Positions 17,433 to 26,842 are shown, counted from the first letter of the stretch. The stretch: 51,225 nt of DNA from Agathobacter sp. (GCA_017623935.1 JAGAOC010000017.1:1-51225); one strand, 5' to 3'. Notes: generated by a model from the letters alone, not told the origin. Numbers and translations: made by a program.

Positions 17433-18206
17433 ATGGCAACAATTTCAGGTTATGATTCTAATTCAATCAGTACATTATTTTCCAGTTTGAATACATCCTC
17501 ATCATCTTCAACTGGAAACAGTATTTATAATATTGACTTTTCCGAGTATGCTTCCATTAAGAGTGGATCTTATTTCAAATTACTGAAGTCATATTATAGT
17601 GAGGTTGATACATCAAGTAAGACATCTTCTAAGACGAATGAAAGCACTTCTACTTCAGAGGATTCTACCAAGACTCTGGCTAACGTGAAGAGTACTGCAT
17701 CTGAACTTGCTGAGTCAGCGAAAGAATTATATACGAAGAGTAGTAAGTCTGTATTTAATGAGGTGACTACTACTGATTCCGAAGGAAATAAAGTTAAGGG
17801 TTATGACGTAGATGCTATCTATGAGAAAGTCAGTGCTTTTGTATCTGATTATAATTCATTAATTGCAGCAGCCGGCAAGTCTAACACAGATAGTATTGCC
17901 AATGGAGCCGCTTCTTTGGTGAATATCACTAAGAATAATGAGGATACATTGAAACAGATCGGAATCACCATGGACGAAGATGATTATACCTTGTCCATTG
18001 ATGAAGATTCTTTCAAAGATTCTGATATGGAGATCGTGAAGAAGCTCTTCTACGGAACCAGTTCCTATGCATATTCTGCCGGCGTGAAAGCATCTATGCT
18101 GGAGAGCTATGCTACAAGCGAGAGTGCGAAAGCGAATACATATACCAGTTCTGGAAGTTATAGCAATAACTATAATACTGGTAATATTTTCAGTGACTAT
18201 TTCTAG
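17433..18206 (+). CDS. FliD C-terminal-like protein (flagellar cap-related, function uncertain)
   Basis: A 257-residue protein. The N-terminal 90 residues are Ser/Thr-rich low complexity. Residues about 115-220 resemble the C-terminal domain of FliD, the flagellar filament cap: VSAFVSDYNSLIAAAG, then DTLKQIGITMDEDDYTLSI and VKKLFYGTSSYAY. A full FliD has 450 or more residues, and the N-terminal half is absent. The tail is Ser/Tyr/Asn-rich. No signal peptide is seen, as is normal for flagellar type III substrates. ATG 17433 is 8 nt after AAAGGAG. It is monocistronic, with its own promoter and terminator and no flagellar genes around. Similar short proteins occur in Lachnospiraceae, including non-flagellated ones. 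Confidence 0.65.
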   Translation: MATISGYDSNSISTLFSSLNTSSSSSTGNSIYNIDFSEYASIKSGSYFKLLKSYYSEVDTSSKTSSKTNESTSTSEDSTKTLANVKSTASELAESAKELYTKSSKSVFNEVTTTDSEGNKVKGYDVDAIYEKVSAFVSDYNSLIAAAGKSNTDSIANGAASLVNITKNNEDTLKQIGITMDEDDYTLSIDEDSFKDSDMEIVKKLFYGTSSYAYSAGVKASMLESYATSESAKANTYTSSGSYSNNYNTGNIFSDYF

Positions 18207-18237
18207 AAATGAAATGATGTCCATATGGACTTATAGC

Positions 18238-18270
18238 AAAACCCCTAGATCATCAGATCTAGGGGTTTTT
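18238..18270. terminator. Rho-independent terminator
   Basis: A perfect 14-bp stem (AAAACCCCTAGATC / GATCTAGGGGTTTT) with an ATCA loop and a T-run. It ends the FliD-like gene; on the minus strand it also has a T-run and can end the ABC-F gene. Confidence 0.88.
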
Positions 18271-18274
18271 GTAT

Positions 18275-18296
18275 ACGTGCGCCTGGCGGCGCACGT
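18275..18296. terminator. Second GC-rich hairpin between convergent genes
   Basis: A 9-bp stem (ACGTGCGCC / GGCGCACGT) with a TGGC loop, followed by TTTTA on the plus strand. It probably backs up the neighbouring terminator. Confidence 0.6.
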
Positions 18297-18311
18297 TTTA
18301 TGTTTTATATT

Positions 18312-19952
18312 TTAGTTGTCGTCTTCGTCATTTGCAGACATATTGTATACCTGACGTTTTCTAGCCATAACATCGCTTTCTAAGTACTCGTCGTAAGTAG
18401 AAACCTTATCGATCATAGAACCGTCTGGTAAGAACTCGATAATACGGTTAGCTGTTGTCTGTACAACCTGGTGGTCACGGCAGGCAAACAGGATAACACC
18501 GGAGAATTTCATCATACCGTTATTTAAAGCAGTAATGGATTCCATATCTAAGTGGTCAGTTGGCTCGTCGAAGATCAGGACGTTGCTTGCCATGATCATC
18601 ATACGGGAGAGCAGTACACGTACTTTCTCACCACCAGACAGAACGCGCATTTTCTTTACACCATCTTCTCCGGCAAATAACATTCTTCCAAGGAAACCAC
18701 GGACATAAGTAGCATCTTTGATCTCGGAGTACTGGGTCAGCCAGTCAACGATCAGATCATCTGTATCAAAGATGGTGGTGTTGTCCTTAGGGAAGTAAGC
18801 CTGGCTTGTGGTAACGCCCCATTTGTAGGATCCGCTGTCTGGCTCCATTTCTCCGGTAAGGATCTTGAAGAGAGTAGTCTTTGCTAATTCGTTTCCACCA
18901 ACAAAAGCAATCTTATCATCGTGACCTACGATAAAGGACACATTGTCTAATACTTTTACACCGTCGATAGTCTTGGAGATTCCCTCTACAGTCAGAACTT
19001 CGTTACCGATCTCACGGCTTGGACGGAAGTCAATGTATGGATATTTACGGCTGGAAGGTTTGATCTCATCTAACTGGATCTTTTCTAAGGCACGCTTACG
19101 GGAAGTAGCCTGTTTGGATTTGGAAGCGTTAGCTGAGAAACGGGAGATAAATTCCTGTAACTCTTTGATCTTTTCTTCCTTTTTCTTGTTGGCTTCCTTC
19201 ATCTGGCGAACGATCAACTGGCTGGATTCATACCAGAAGTCGTAGTTACCAGCATAGAGCTGAATCTTACCATAGTCCATATCAGCGATATTGGTACATA
19301 CTTTGTTTAAGAAATAACGGTCGTGGGAAACCACGATAACGGTATTTTCAAAGTTAATTAAGAATTCTTCTAACCAAGAGATCGCATCCAGATCTAAGTG
19401 GTTGGTAGGCTCGTCGAGGAGCAGGATGTCAGGGTTTCCAAAAAGTGCCTGAGCAAGAAGGACTTTGACTTTTAAAGCACCAGGAAGATCTGCCATCATA
19501 GTGTAGTGATCTTCGGTAGGGATTCCAAGTCCGTTTAAGAGGGTAGCAGCGTCAGATTCTGCATTCCATCCGTCCATATCTGCAAATTCTGCTTCCAGTT
19601 CGCTGGCACGGATTCCATCTTCGTCAGTGAAATCCTCTTTCATGTAGATAGCGTCTTTTTCTTTCATGATGTCGTAAAGACGTTTATTTCCCATGATAAC
19701 TGTATCTAAAACATTGAATTCATCATATTTAAAGTGATCCTGCTGTAAGAAAGAAAGACGCTGACCAGGCGTGATAACTACTTCACCGCTGGTAGGCTCT
19801 AACTGACCAGATAAGATCTTCAGGAATGTGGATTTTCCAGCACCGTTGGCACCGATCAGTCCGTAACAGTTTCCCTCTGTAAATTTGATGTTTACTTCTT
19901 CAAAAAGAGCTTTTTTTCCAAGTCTTAATGTAATATTATTTGCACTAATCAT
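18312..19952 (-). CDS. ABC-F family ATPase (YbiT/YkpA-like)
   Basis: A 546-residue cytosolic protein with two ABC ATPase domains and no TM helix, the layout of ABC-F translation factors. Domain 1 has Walker A GANGAGKST and Walker B LLLDEPTNHLD. The linker between the domains carries the charged Lys/Glu-rich helix pair. Domain 2 has signature LSGGEKVRV and Walker B LIFDEPTDHLD, but its Walker A reads GGNELAKTT: Ala stands where the last Gly is normal. That pattern fits the YkpA/YbiT branch rather than a defect. ABC-F proteins bind the ribosomal E site; this branch has no settled role. I use the Met at 19952 (MISANNITL), 12 codons inside the longest frame. Confidence 0.88.
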   Translation of the reverse strand: MISANNITLRLGKKALFEEVNIKFTEGNCYGLIGANGAGKSTFLKILSGQLEPTSGEVVITPGQRLSFLQQDHFKYDEFNVLDTVIMGNKRLYDIMKEKDAIYMKEDFTDEDGIRASELEAEFADMDGWNAESDAATLLNGLGIPTEDHYTMMADLPGALKVKVLLAQALFGNPDILLLDEPTNHLDLDAISWLEEFLINFENTVIVVSHDRYFLNKVCTNIADMDYGKIQLYAGNYDFWYESSQLIVRQMKEANKKKEEKIKELQEFISRFSANASKSKQATSRKRALEKIQLDEIKPSSRKYPYIDFRPSREIGNEVLTVEGISKTIDGVKVLDNVSFIVGHDDKIAFVGGNELAKTTLFKILTGEMEPDSGSYKWGVTTSQAYFPKDNTTIFDTDDLIVDWLTQYSEIKDATYVRGFLGRMLFAGEDGVKKMRVLSGGEKVRVLLSRMMIMASNVLIFDEPTDHLDMESITALNNGMMKFSGVILFACRDHQVVQTTANRIIEFLPDGSMIDKVSTYDEYLESDVMARKRQVYNMSANDEDDN

Positions 19953-20141
19953 AGTTTTACCTTTCTTATTTGAATGTCTAAATAGCAATCGTTTTCTATT
20001 TTATCGTATAATTCGCATTTTGCAAGCCTTTTTATAGGTTTGTTGAGAAAAAATTTTCGGTAAGTGTTTATTTTTGAAGTGAAGTTGAAAAAAATTTTCA
20101 TTATGCACTTTTAAAAATACAATCTTTCGACGGGGAAAGTC

Positions 20142-20170
20142 TTGCTTTTTCTCTGCATTCATCCTATATT
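20142..20170 (+). promoter_or_regulatory. Promoter of the PFOR gene
   Basis: TTGCTT (20142-20147) and TATATT (20165-20170) lie 17 bp apart. The transcript would have a leader of about 55 nt with AGGAGG just before the start codon. The 280-bp gap to the ABC-F gene is AT-rich and must also hold that gene's divergent promoter. Confidence 0.55.
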
Positions 20171-20233
20171 ATATTATTAGAGACATTATGTTTGTCTAAT
20201 TTGAACATTTATTAATAAATAGGAGGAACAAAC

Positions 20234-23200
20234 ATGAAACGTTCAATGAAAACCATGGATGGAAACCATGCAGCAGCTCATGCTTCTTATGCATTTACAG
20301 ATGTTGCAGCAATCTATCCTATCACTCCTTCATCTGTTATGGCTGAAGCTACAGATGAGTGGGCAACTGCCGGAAGAAAGAACATTTTCGGACAGACAGT
20401 TCAGGTTACAGAAATGCAGTCTGAAGCTGGTGCAGCTGGTACCGTACACGGTTCTTTAACAGCTGGTGCATTAACAACAACTTATACAGCATCTCAGGGT
20501 CTTTTACTGATGATCCCTAACCTGTACAAAGTTGCTGGTGAGAGACTTCCAGGTGTATTCAACGTATCTGCTCGTTGTGTAGCTTCTCACGCATTAAACA
20601 TCTTCGGTGATCACTCTGACGTATATGCTTGCCGTCAGACTGGTGTAGCTATGCTCTGTGAATCATCTGTACAGGAAGTTATGGACTTAACTCCAGTTGC
20701 TCACTGCGCAGCAATCAAAGGAAGACTTCCTTTCATTAACTTCTTCGATGGTTTCCGTACATCTCACGAGATCCAGAAGATCGAAACATGGGATTACGAA
20801 GATTTAAAAGATATGGTAGATATGGATGCAGTTGATGCTTTCCGTAAGAACGCATTAAATCCAAATCATCCAGTAGAAATGGGATCTGCTCAGAACCCAG
20901 ATATCTTCTTCCAGTCAAGAGAAGCTTGCAATACTACATATGATGAGCTTCCAGCTATCGTTCAGGAATACATGGACAAGGTTAACGAGAAGATCGGAAC
21001 AAACTACAAATTATTCAACTACTATGGTGCAGAGGACGCTGAGAAAGTTATCATCGCTATGGGATCTGTATGTGAGACTATCGATGAGACAGTTGACTTC
21101 TTAATGGCAAGAGGCGAGAAAGTCGGCGTTGTTAAAGTTCGTCTTTACAGACCATTCGTAAAAGAAGCTTTAATCGAAGCTATTCCAGATACAGTTAAAC
21201 GTATCGCAGTATTAGATAGAACAAAAGAGCCAGGATCTCTTGGCGAGCCATTATACCTTGACGTAGTTGCTGCATTAAAGGGAAGCAAATTCGATCAGGT
21301 TACTATCACTAGCGGACGTTACGGATTAGGATCTAAAGATACTACTCCAGGACAGATCATCTCTGTATTCAACAACACAGAGAAAGAAAGATTTACAATC
21401 GGTATTATCGATGACGTTACAAATCTTTCCCTTGATATCAAAGAGAACCCTGTTACAACTCCAGAAGGAACTACTAACTGTAAGTTCTGGGGACTTGGAG
21501 CAGATGGTACTGTAGGTGCTAACAAGAACTCTATCAAGATCATTGGTGATAACACAGATATGTATGCACAGGCATACTTTGATTATGACTCTAAGAAATC
21601 CGGTGGTGTTACAATTTCCCACTTACGTTTCGGTCATACACCAATCCGTTCTACCTACTTAATCTCTCAGGCTAACTTCGTAGCTTGTCATTGTACAGCT
21701 TACATCTACAAATACAACATGGTTCAGGACTTAGTACCAGGCGGAACATTCCTGTTCAATACACAGTGGACTGTAGATGAATTAGATGAGAAATTACCAG
21801 GACAGGTTAAGAGATACATCGCTGAGAATAACATCAACTTCTACATCATTGATGGTGTTAAGATCGGTAAAGAGATCGGACTTGGAAACCGTATCAATAC
21901 AGTTCTCCAGTCTGCATTCTTCTCATTAACAAAACTGATTCCAGAAGAAGAAGTTATCAAATTAATGAAAGATGCTGCTACCAAGTCTTACGCTAAGAAG
22001 GGTGATGACATCGTTAAGATGAACCATGACGCTATCGACGCTGGTGCAACAGCTTACGTTAAAGTTGAAGTTCCAGAAAGCTGGAAGAACTGCGCTGATG
22101 AAGACTTCTCTAAAGAGATCAAAGGTGACAGACCAGAAGTTGTTGATTTCGTTAAAGAGATCCAGTCCAAAGTTAATGGACAGACAGGTAACACAATTCC
22201 TGTATCTACAACAATGAAATATCAGACTGGTTGGACTCCATCCGGTACAGCTGCATACGAGAAACGTGGTGTTGCTACAGACGTTCCAGTATGGGATGCA
22301 ACAAAATGTATCGAATGTAACCAGTGTTCATATGTATGTCCTCATGCAGCAATTCGTCCAGTAGCTATGACTGAAGCAGAAGCTGCAGCAGCTCCAGAAG
22401 GAATGCAGATGAAAGACCTGAATCAGGTTCCAGGATACAAATTTGCTATCGTTGTTTCTGCATACGACTGTACAGGATGTGGTTCTTGTGTAAACGTATG
22501 TCCTGATAAAGTACAGGCTATCACAATGGCTGGCTTTGAAGCTAACGCAGGAGAGCAGGAATACTTCGATTACGCTGTAACTCTTCCAGACAAAGAAGAT
22601 GTTATTGAGAAATTCAAGATCAATTCCGTTAAAGGATCTCAGTTCCGTCAGCCATTACTTGAGTTCTCCGGAGCTTGTGGTGGATGTGGTGAGACACCTT
22701 ACGCTAAATTAATTACCCAGTTATTCGGTGACAGAATGTACATTGCTAACGCAACTGGATGTTCTTCAATCTGGGCTAACTCTTCACCTTCTACACCTTA
22801 CACAGTTAACAAGAAGGGACAGGGTCCTGCATGGTCTAACTCCTTATTCGAGGATGCAGCTGAATTTGGTTATGGTATGTTACTCGCTCAGAGAGCAATC
22901 CGTGACAGATTAAAGAATCAGTTAGATGATATCGACGCTAACACAGACAATGCAGAAGTAAAAGAAGCTATCAAAGAGTGGAATGATACATTTGCTTGTG
23001 GTGTTACAAACGGACCTGCAACAGAGAAGTTAGTAGCAGCATTAGAGAAATGTGGATGTGATGCTTCTCAGAACATTCTGAAAGAGAAAGATTACCTTGC
23101 TAAGAAGTCCCAGTGGATCTTCGGTGGTGACGGATGGGCATACGACATCGGATTCGGTGGTGTTGACCATGTATTAGCATCTGGTAAAGATATCAACATC

Positions 23201-23764
23201 ATGGTATTCGATACAGAAGTTTACTCCAACACAGGTGGACAGTCTTCTAAATCTACTCCAACAGGTGCAATCGCTCAGTTCGCAGCTGGTGGTAAAGAGA
23301 CTAAGAAGAAAGACCTTGCTGGTATCGCAATGAGCTATGGTTATGTATATGTTGCACACATCTCTATGGGTGCTGACATGAACCAGTGTGTAAAAGCTAT
23401 TGCAGAAGCAGAAGCTTATCCAGGACCATCACTGATCATCGCTTACGCTCCATGTATCAACCATGGTATCAAGAAAGGTATGAGCAAAGCTCAGACAGAA
23501 GAGAAACTTGCTGTTGAATCCGGATACTGGTTCAACTTCCGTTACAACCCAGTTGCAGCTGCTGAAGGTAAAGATGCATTTACATTAGACAGCAAAGCTC
23601 CTACTGGAGATTATCAGGAATTCTTAAAGGGCGAGAACCGTTATGCTTCCTTAGCTAAGTTCAACCCTGCAAGAGCAGCAGAACTGTTCGCACAGTCTGA
23701 AGCAAATGCTAAACAGCGTTACGAGCACTTAAAGAAATTAGTAACTCTTTACGCTGGAGAATAA
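20234..23764 (+). CDS. nifJ: Pyruvate:ferredoxin (flavodoxin) oxidoreductase
   Basis: A 1176-residue single-chain PFOR that oxidises pyruvate plus CoA to acetyl-CoA, CO2 and reduced ferredoxin; it is the central anaerobic pyruvate enzyme. The chain begins with the pyruvate-binding domain (YPITPSSVM, EMQSEAGA). A ferredoxin domain follows with two 4Fe-4S motifs (Cys692/695/698/702 and Cys746/749/752/756). The proximal-cluster cysteines (GACGGCGETPYAK) and TPP site (GDGWAYDIGFGGVDH) end the chain. Length is exactly that of the family. Codon choice is much more biased than in neighbours, as expected for a very abundant protein. It is monocistronic with its own promoter and terminator. It feeds acetyl-CoA to Pta, encoded at 40.6 kb. 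Confidence 0.97.
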   Translation: MKRSMKTMDGNHAAAHASYAFTDVAAIYPITPSSVMAEATDEWATAGRKNIFGQTVQVTEMQSEAGAAGTVHGSLTAGALTTTYTASQGLLLMIPNLYKVAGERLPGVFNVSARCVASHALNIFGDHSDVYACRQTGVAMLCESSVQEVMDLTPVAHCAAIKGRLPFINFFDGFRTSHEIQKIETWDYEDLKDMVDMDAVDAFRKNALNPNHPVEMGSAQNPDIFFQSREACNTTYDELPAIVQEYMDKVNEKIGTNYKLFNYYGAEDAEKVIIAMGSVCETIDETVDFLMARGEKVGVVKVRLYRPFVKEALIEAIPDTVKRIAVLDRTKEPGSLGEPLYLDVVAALKGSKFDQVTITSGRYGLGSKDTTPGQIISVFNNTEKERFTIGIIDDVTNLSLDIKENPVTTPEGTTNCKFWGLGADGTVGANKNSIKIIGDNTDMYAQAYFDYDSKKSGGVTISHLRFGHTPIRSTYLISQANFVACHCTAYIYKYNMVQDLVPGGTFLFNTQWTVDELDEKLPGQVKRYIAENNINFYIIDGVKIGKEIGLGNRINTVLQSAFFSLTKLIPEEEVIKLMKDAATKSYAKKGDDIVKMNHDAIDAGATAYVKVEVPESWKNCADEDFSKEIKGDRPEVVDFVKEIQSKVNGQTGNTIPVSTTMKYQTGWTPSGTAAYEKRGVATDVPVWDATKCIECNQCSYVCPHAAIRPVAMTEAEAAAAPEGMQMKDLNQVPGYKFAIVVSAYDCTGCGSCVNVCPDKVQAITMAGFEANAGEQEYFDYAVTLPDKEDVIEKFKINSVKGSQFRQPLLEFSGACGGCGETPYAKLITQLFGDRMYIANATGCSSIWANSSPSTPYTVNKKGQGPAWSNSLFEDAAEFGYGMLLAQRAIRDRLKNQLDDIDANTDNAEVKEAIKEWNDTFACGVTNGPATEKLVAALEKCGCDASQNILKEKDYLAKKSQWIFGGDGWAYDIGFGGVDHVLASGKDINIMVFDTEVYSNTGGQSSKSTPTGAIAQFAAGGKETKKKDLAGIAMSYGYVYVAHISMGADMNQCVKAIAEAEAYPGPSLIIAYAPCINHGIKKGMSKAQTEEKLAVESGYWFNFRYNPVAAAEGKDAFTLDSKAPTGDYQEFLKGENRYASLAKFNPARAAELFAQSEANAKQRYEHLKKLVTLYAGE

Positions 23765-23787
23765 TTTCTGAATAGAGATTGAATTAG

Positions 23788-23817
23788 ACGGGCACTACTT
23801 CGGTAGTGTCCGTTTTT
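23788..23817 (+). terminator. Rho-independent terminator of the PFOR gene
   Basis: An 11-bp stem (ACGGGCACTAC / GTAGTGTCCGT, one G-U pair) closed by a stable C(TTCG)G tetraloop and followed by five T. Confidence 0.92.
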
Positions 23818-23843
23818 ATGTCCAAGGATGCGCAAACTTTTTC

Positions 23844-23880
23844 ATTTACTAGGAAATTCCTCTGGAATCTCCTAGTAAAT
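23844..23880. repeat. Long inverted repeat between PFOR and aldo/keto reductase genes
   Basis: ATTTACTAGGA-a-ATTCC is mirrored by GGAAT-c-TCCTAGTAAAT around a 3-nt centre: 16 pairs with one internal mismatch. No T-run follows on either strand, so it is not a standard terminator. It could be an operator for a dimeric regulator or an RNA-stabilising hairpin. Confidence 0.7.
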
Positions 23881-23962
23881 AAATGAGTTTCCGCAGAATA
23901 TAGTATCTTTCTTTAAAATGTGATAAAATAAAATATAATGGTTTTAAGAGAGGGCGGATATT

Positions 23963-24994
23963 ATGGTAAATGTAACTTTAGGAAGTACCGGTATTACAGT
24001 CAATAAGAATGGTTTTGGGGCACTGCCGATCCAGAGGATCTCTACAGAGAATGCAGTGGCTCTGGCAAGAAAAGCCTATGAAGCTGGCATTACATTTTTT
24101 GATACTGCTAGAATGTATTCTGACAGCGAAGAGAAATTAGGGGAAGCGTTAGAAGGTGTTCGGGAGAAGGTCTATATTGCAACCAAAACTGGGGCAACAA
24201 CAGCAGAAGGTTTCTGGAAAGATTTAGAGACCTCTTTAAAGAATTTAAGAACCGATTATATAGATATCTATCAATTTCACAATCCGGGATTCTGCCCGAA
24301 ACCGGGAGATGGAACTGGATTATATGAGGCAATGTTAGAGGCGAAAGCCCAGGGAAAAGTACGTCATATTGGTATCACCAATCATCGGCTGGCAGTGGCA
24401 AAGGAAGCCATTGAGTCCGGTTTATATGAGACATTACAGTTCCCATTTTGCTATCTGGCAACAGAAAAAGACATTGAATTAGTGGAACTGTGCAAAAAAG
24501 CCAATATGGGCTTTATTGCCATGAAAGCCCTTTCTGGTGGACTGATCACCAATGCAAAAGCTGCCTATGCTTATCTGGGGCAGTATGACAACGTGCTTCC
24601 AATCTGGGGTGTGCAGAAAGAGGTAGAATTAGACGAGTTTATTTCTTACATCAGTGAACCGCCGGCAATGACTCCGGAGATAGAAGAGATCATCAATCAT
24701 GACAGAGAAGAATTAAGCGGAGAATTCTGCAGAGGTTGTGGTTACTGTGTTCCGACTTGCCCCGCAGGAATCGAGATCAATAACTGTGCAAGAATGACCC
24801 TGATGCTTCGCCGTTCTCCGTCTGCCTTTCAGCTTTCTGAGGAAGGCCAAGAGAAAATGAAGAAGATCGAAGACTGCATTAACTGTGGTGTCTGCAAGAC
24901 AAAATGTCCATATGGACTAGATACTCCGACTCTTTTGAAAAAGAATTACGAAGATTACAAACGGGTACTTGCAGGAGAGGTAAGTGTGGAGTAA
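23963..24994 (+). CDS. Aldo/keto reductase with C-terminal ferredoxin domain
   Basis: A 343-residue protein. Residues 1 to about 245 are an aldo/keto reductase barrel: TLGSTGITVNKNGFGALP, the active-site region FFDTARMYSDSEEKLGEAL (Asp and Tyr visible) and ATKTGATT. The C-terminal 90 residues are a bacterial ferredoxin-like domain, with CRGCGYCVPTCPAGI and CINCGVCKTKCPYG, giving eight cysteines for two 4Fe-4S clusters. Such fusions are common in clostridia and probably take electrons from ferredoxin instead of, or as well as, NADPH. The substrate is unknown. A weak promoter (CTTTAA, 17 bp, TATAAT at 23934-23939) precedes it. Confidence 0.88.
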   Translation: MVNVTLGSTGITVNKNGFGALPIQRISTENAVALARKAYEAGITFFDTARMYSDSEEKLGEALEGVREKVYIATKTGATTAEGFWKDLETSLKNLRTDYIDIYQFHNPGFCPKPGDGTGLYEAMLEAKAQGKVRHIGITNHRLAVAKEAIESGLYETLQFPFCYLATEKDIELVELCKKANMGFIAMKALSGGLITNAKAAYAYLGQYDNVLPIWGVQKEVELDEFISYISEPPAMTPEIEEIINHDREELSGEFCRGCGYCVPTCPAGIEINNCARMTLMLRRSPSAFQLSEEGQEKMKKIEDCINCGVCKTKCPYGLDTPTLLKKNYEDYKRVLAGEVSVE

Positions 24995-25091
24995 AATAGG
25001 ACAGGATGAAATAATTGAAAAATTGTTCTGTTATATGTGCTGCGTGTAGAAGACGGAGTACAATCTGATTTATCATGAAGGAGATATAAGA

Positions 25092-26369
25092 ATGAGAAGA
25101 GAGACTATGTGTATCCAGGCTGGATATGAACCAAAAAACGGTGAATCCCGTATGATCCCAATTGTACAGAGTACAACTTTTAAATATGATACAAGCGAAG
25201 ATATGGGAAAACTTTTTGATCTGGAGGCAGAAGGATATTTCTATACCAGACTGCAGAATCCTACCAATGATTATGTGGCTAAGAAGATCTGTGCATTAGA
25301 AGGTGGAAGCGCAGCAATGTTAACTTCTTCTGGACAGGCAGCTAATTTTTATTCTGTTTTCAATATCTGTAGTGCAGGAGATCATGTTGTATCTTCTTCT
25401 ACAATTTATGGTGGTACATATAATCTTTTTGCAGTTACCATGAAACGTATGGGAATTGAATTTACTTTCGTAGAGCCTGACTGCAGTGATGAAGAATTAG
25501 AAGCAGCATTTAGACCAAATACTAAGGCTGTATTTGGAGAGACGATCGCTAACCCAGCTCTTATTGTCTTTGACATTGAGCGTTTTGCAAATGCAGCTCA
25601 TGCTCATGGAGTACCACTGATCGTTGACAATACTTTTGCAACTCCGATCAACTGCCGTCCATTTGAATGGGGAGCTGATATCGTAACTCATTCCACCACA
25701 AAATACATGGATGGACATGATGCTGGCGTAGGCGGATGTATCGTTGATTCCGGTAAGTTTGACTGGTTAGCTCACGCAGATAAATTCCCTGGACTTACTA
25801 CTCCAGATGATTCTTACCATGGAGTTACTTACGCTGAGAAATTCGGTTTAGGCGGCGCATTTATTACAAAAGCTACAGCTCAGTTAATGAGAGACTTTGG
25901 TTCTATTCAGGCGCCAATGAACGCTTACCTTTTGAATCTGGGACTGGAATCTCTGCACGTTCGTATGCCAAGACACTGTGAAAATGCTCAGAAAGTGGCT
26001 GAATTCTTAGAGGCACATGAGAGCGTTGAATGGGTAAATTATCCAGGACTTCCAGGCAACAAATACTATGAACTCGCAAAGAAATATATGCCAAACGGAA
26101 CTTGTGGTGTTGTTTCCTTCGGTGTAAAAGGCGGTAGAGCAGCAGCAGAGAAGTTCATGAAAGAATTGAAAGTAGCTATGATCGCAACTCACGTAGCTGA
26201 CGCGCATACCTGCGTACTTCATCCAGCTTCTGCAACTCACAGACAGATGAATGATGAAGAATTGATCGCAGCAGGAGTAGGTCCAGATCTGATCCGTCTT
26301 TCTGTTGGTATCGAAAACGTAGAGGATATTATCGAGGATCTGACACAGGCATTAGCAGTTTGTAAATAA
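25092..26369 (+). CDS. O-acetylhomoserine sulfhydrylase (MetY-like), PLP enzyme
   Basis: A 425-residue member of the Cys/Met-metabolism PLP family. The PLP lysine is Lys204 in THSTTKYMDGHD, and TSSGQAANF, FYTRLQNPT and GGCIVDSGKFDW are conserved. The length of about 425, as opposed to about 390 for MetB/MetC, and the wording of the C-terminal end (HVADAHTCVLHPAS) point to the O-acetyl-L-homoserine sulfhydrylase type, which makes homocysteine from sulfide. MetH at 36.5 kb can then methylate homocysteine. GAAGGAG precedes ATG 25092. Cystathionine gamma-synthase or methionine gamma-lyase activity cannot be ruled out by eye. I see no SAM or T-box leader upstream. Confidence 0.88.
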   Translation: MRRETMCIQAGYEPKNGESRMIPIVQSTTFKYDTSEDMGKLFDLEAEGYFYTRLQNPTNDYVAKKICALEGGSAAMLTSSGQAANFYSVFNICSAGDHVVSSSTIYGGTYNLFAVTMKRMGIEFTFVEPDCSDEELEAAFRPNTKAVFGETIANPALIVFDIERFANAAHAHGVPLIVDNTFATPINCRPFEWGADIVTHSTTKYMDGHDAGVGGCIVDSGKFDWLAHADKFPGLTTPDDSYHGVTYAEKFGLGGAFITKATAQLMRDFGSIQAPMNAYLLNLGLESLHVRMPRHCENAQKVAEFLEAHESVEWVNYPGLPGNKYYELAKKYMPNGTCGVVSFGVKGGRAAAEKFMKELKVAMIATHVADAHTCVLHPASATHRQMNDEELIAAGVGPDLIRLSVGIENVEDIIEDLTQALAVCK

Positions 26370-26377
26370 ATTTCACA

Positions 26378-26803
26378 ATGAAATCTATGAAGAAGAAAAA
26401 AGATTTAAAAGAACTCTTTCGATATATGGTGTTTGGAATACTGACTTTTTTTGTCAGTATGACAACTTATGGGCTGTTTAACCAAGTCTTGAAAATTGAT
26501 GAATTAACAGCAAATGCGATCTCCTGGATCTTTGTGGTGCTGTTTGCTTATATCACCAATAGACTTTGGGTATTTAGTTCCACCGCTAAGGGGATCAAGC
26601 AGGTCTTTCGAGAACTCTGCACCTTTTTCGGCGGAAGAGCAGTCACTCTGATAATAGAAGAAGTAATTCTTTTGGTATTTATCACCTGGCTCAAATTTGA
26701 CAGCATGACTGTAAAATTGGCAGCTCAGGTAATCGTAATCCTTTTAAATTATATAATTAGCAAATTATATGTTTTTTCGAATAAGAAGCAAAAGAAGAAA
26801 TGA
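26378..26803 (+). CDS. GtrA-family membrane protein
   Basis: A 141-residue protein with four TM helices and the GtrA pattern: a basic N-terminus, FRYMVFGILTFFVSMTTYGLFN, then a conserved NAISWIFVVLFAYITNRLWVFSS and a C-terminal NYIISKLYVFSN. GtrA proteins help move lipid-linked sugars across the membrane during surface polysaccharide or teichoic-acid modification. It starts 8 bp after the previous stop with only a weak ribosome-binding site, so translation may be coupled to the MetY-like gene. A 9-bp hairpin lies after it. Confidence 0.88.
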   Translation: MKSMKKKKDLKELFRYMVFGILTFFVSMTTYGLFNQVLKIDELTANAISWIFVVLFAYITNRLWVFSSTAKGIKQVFRELCTFFGGRAVTLIIEEVILLVFITWLKFDSMTVKLAAQVIVILLNYIISKLYVFSNKKQKKK

Positions 26804-26811
26804 CAAAATTA

Positions 26812-26842
26812 GCCGCACTTTGATCCATGGAATGAAGTGCGG
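26812..26842 (+). terminator. Hairpin after gtrA-like gene
   Basis: A perfect 9-bp inverted repeat (GCCGCACTT / AAGTGCGGC) with a 13-nt loop between the GtrA gene and the next gene. No clear T-run follows, so it is more likely a weak terminator or a spacer hairpin than a full stop. Confidence 0.45.

Noticed and set aside
17433-18206. Evidence of a flagellar gene cluster
   Set aside because: Only a partial FliD-like gene is present, with a vegetative-type promoter and no flagellar neighbours.
18312-19952. Pseudogene because of the altered second Walker A (GGNELAKTT)
   Set aside because: The rest of the ATPase is intact, and a changed second P-loop fits the YkpA/YbiT branch of ABC-F proteins.
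24995-25091. SAM riboswitch or T-box upstream of the MetY-like gene
   Set aside because: Under 100 bp, with no conserved core and no terminator hairpin.
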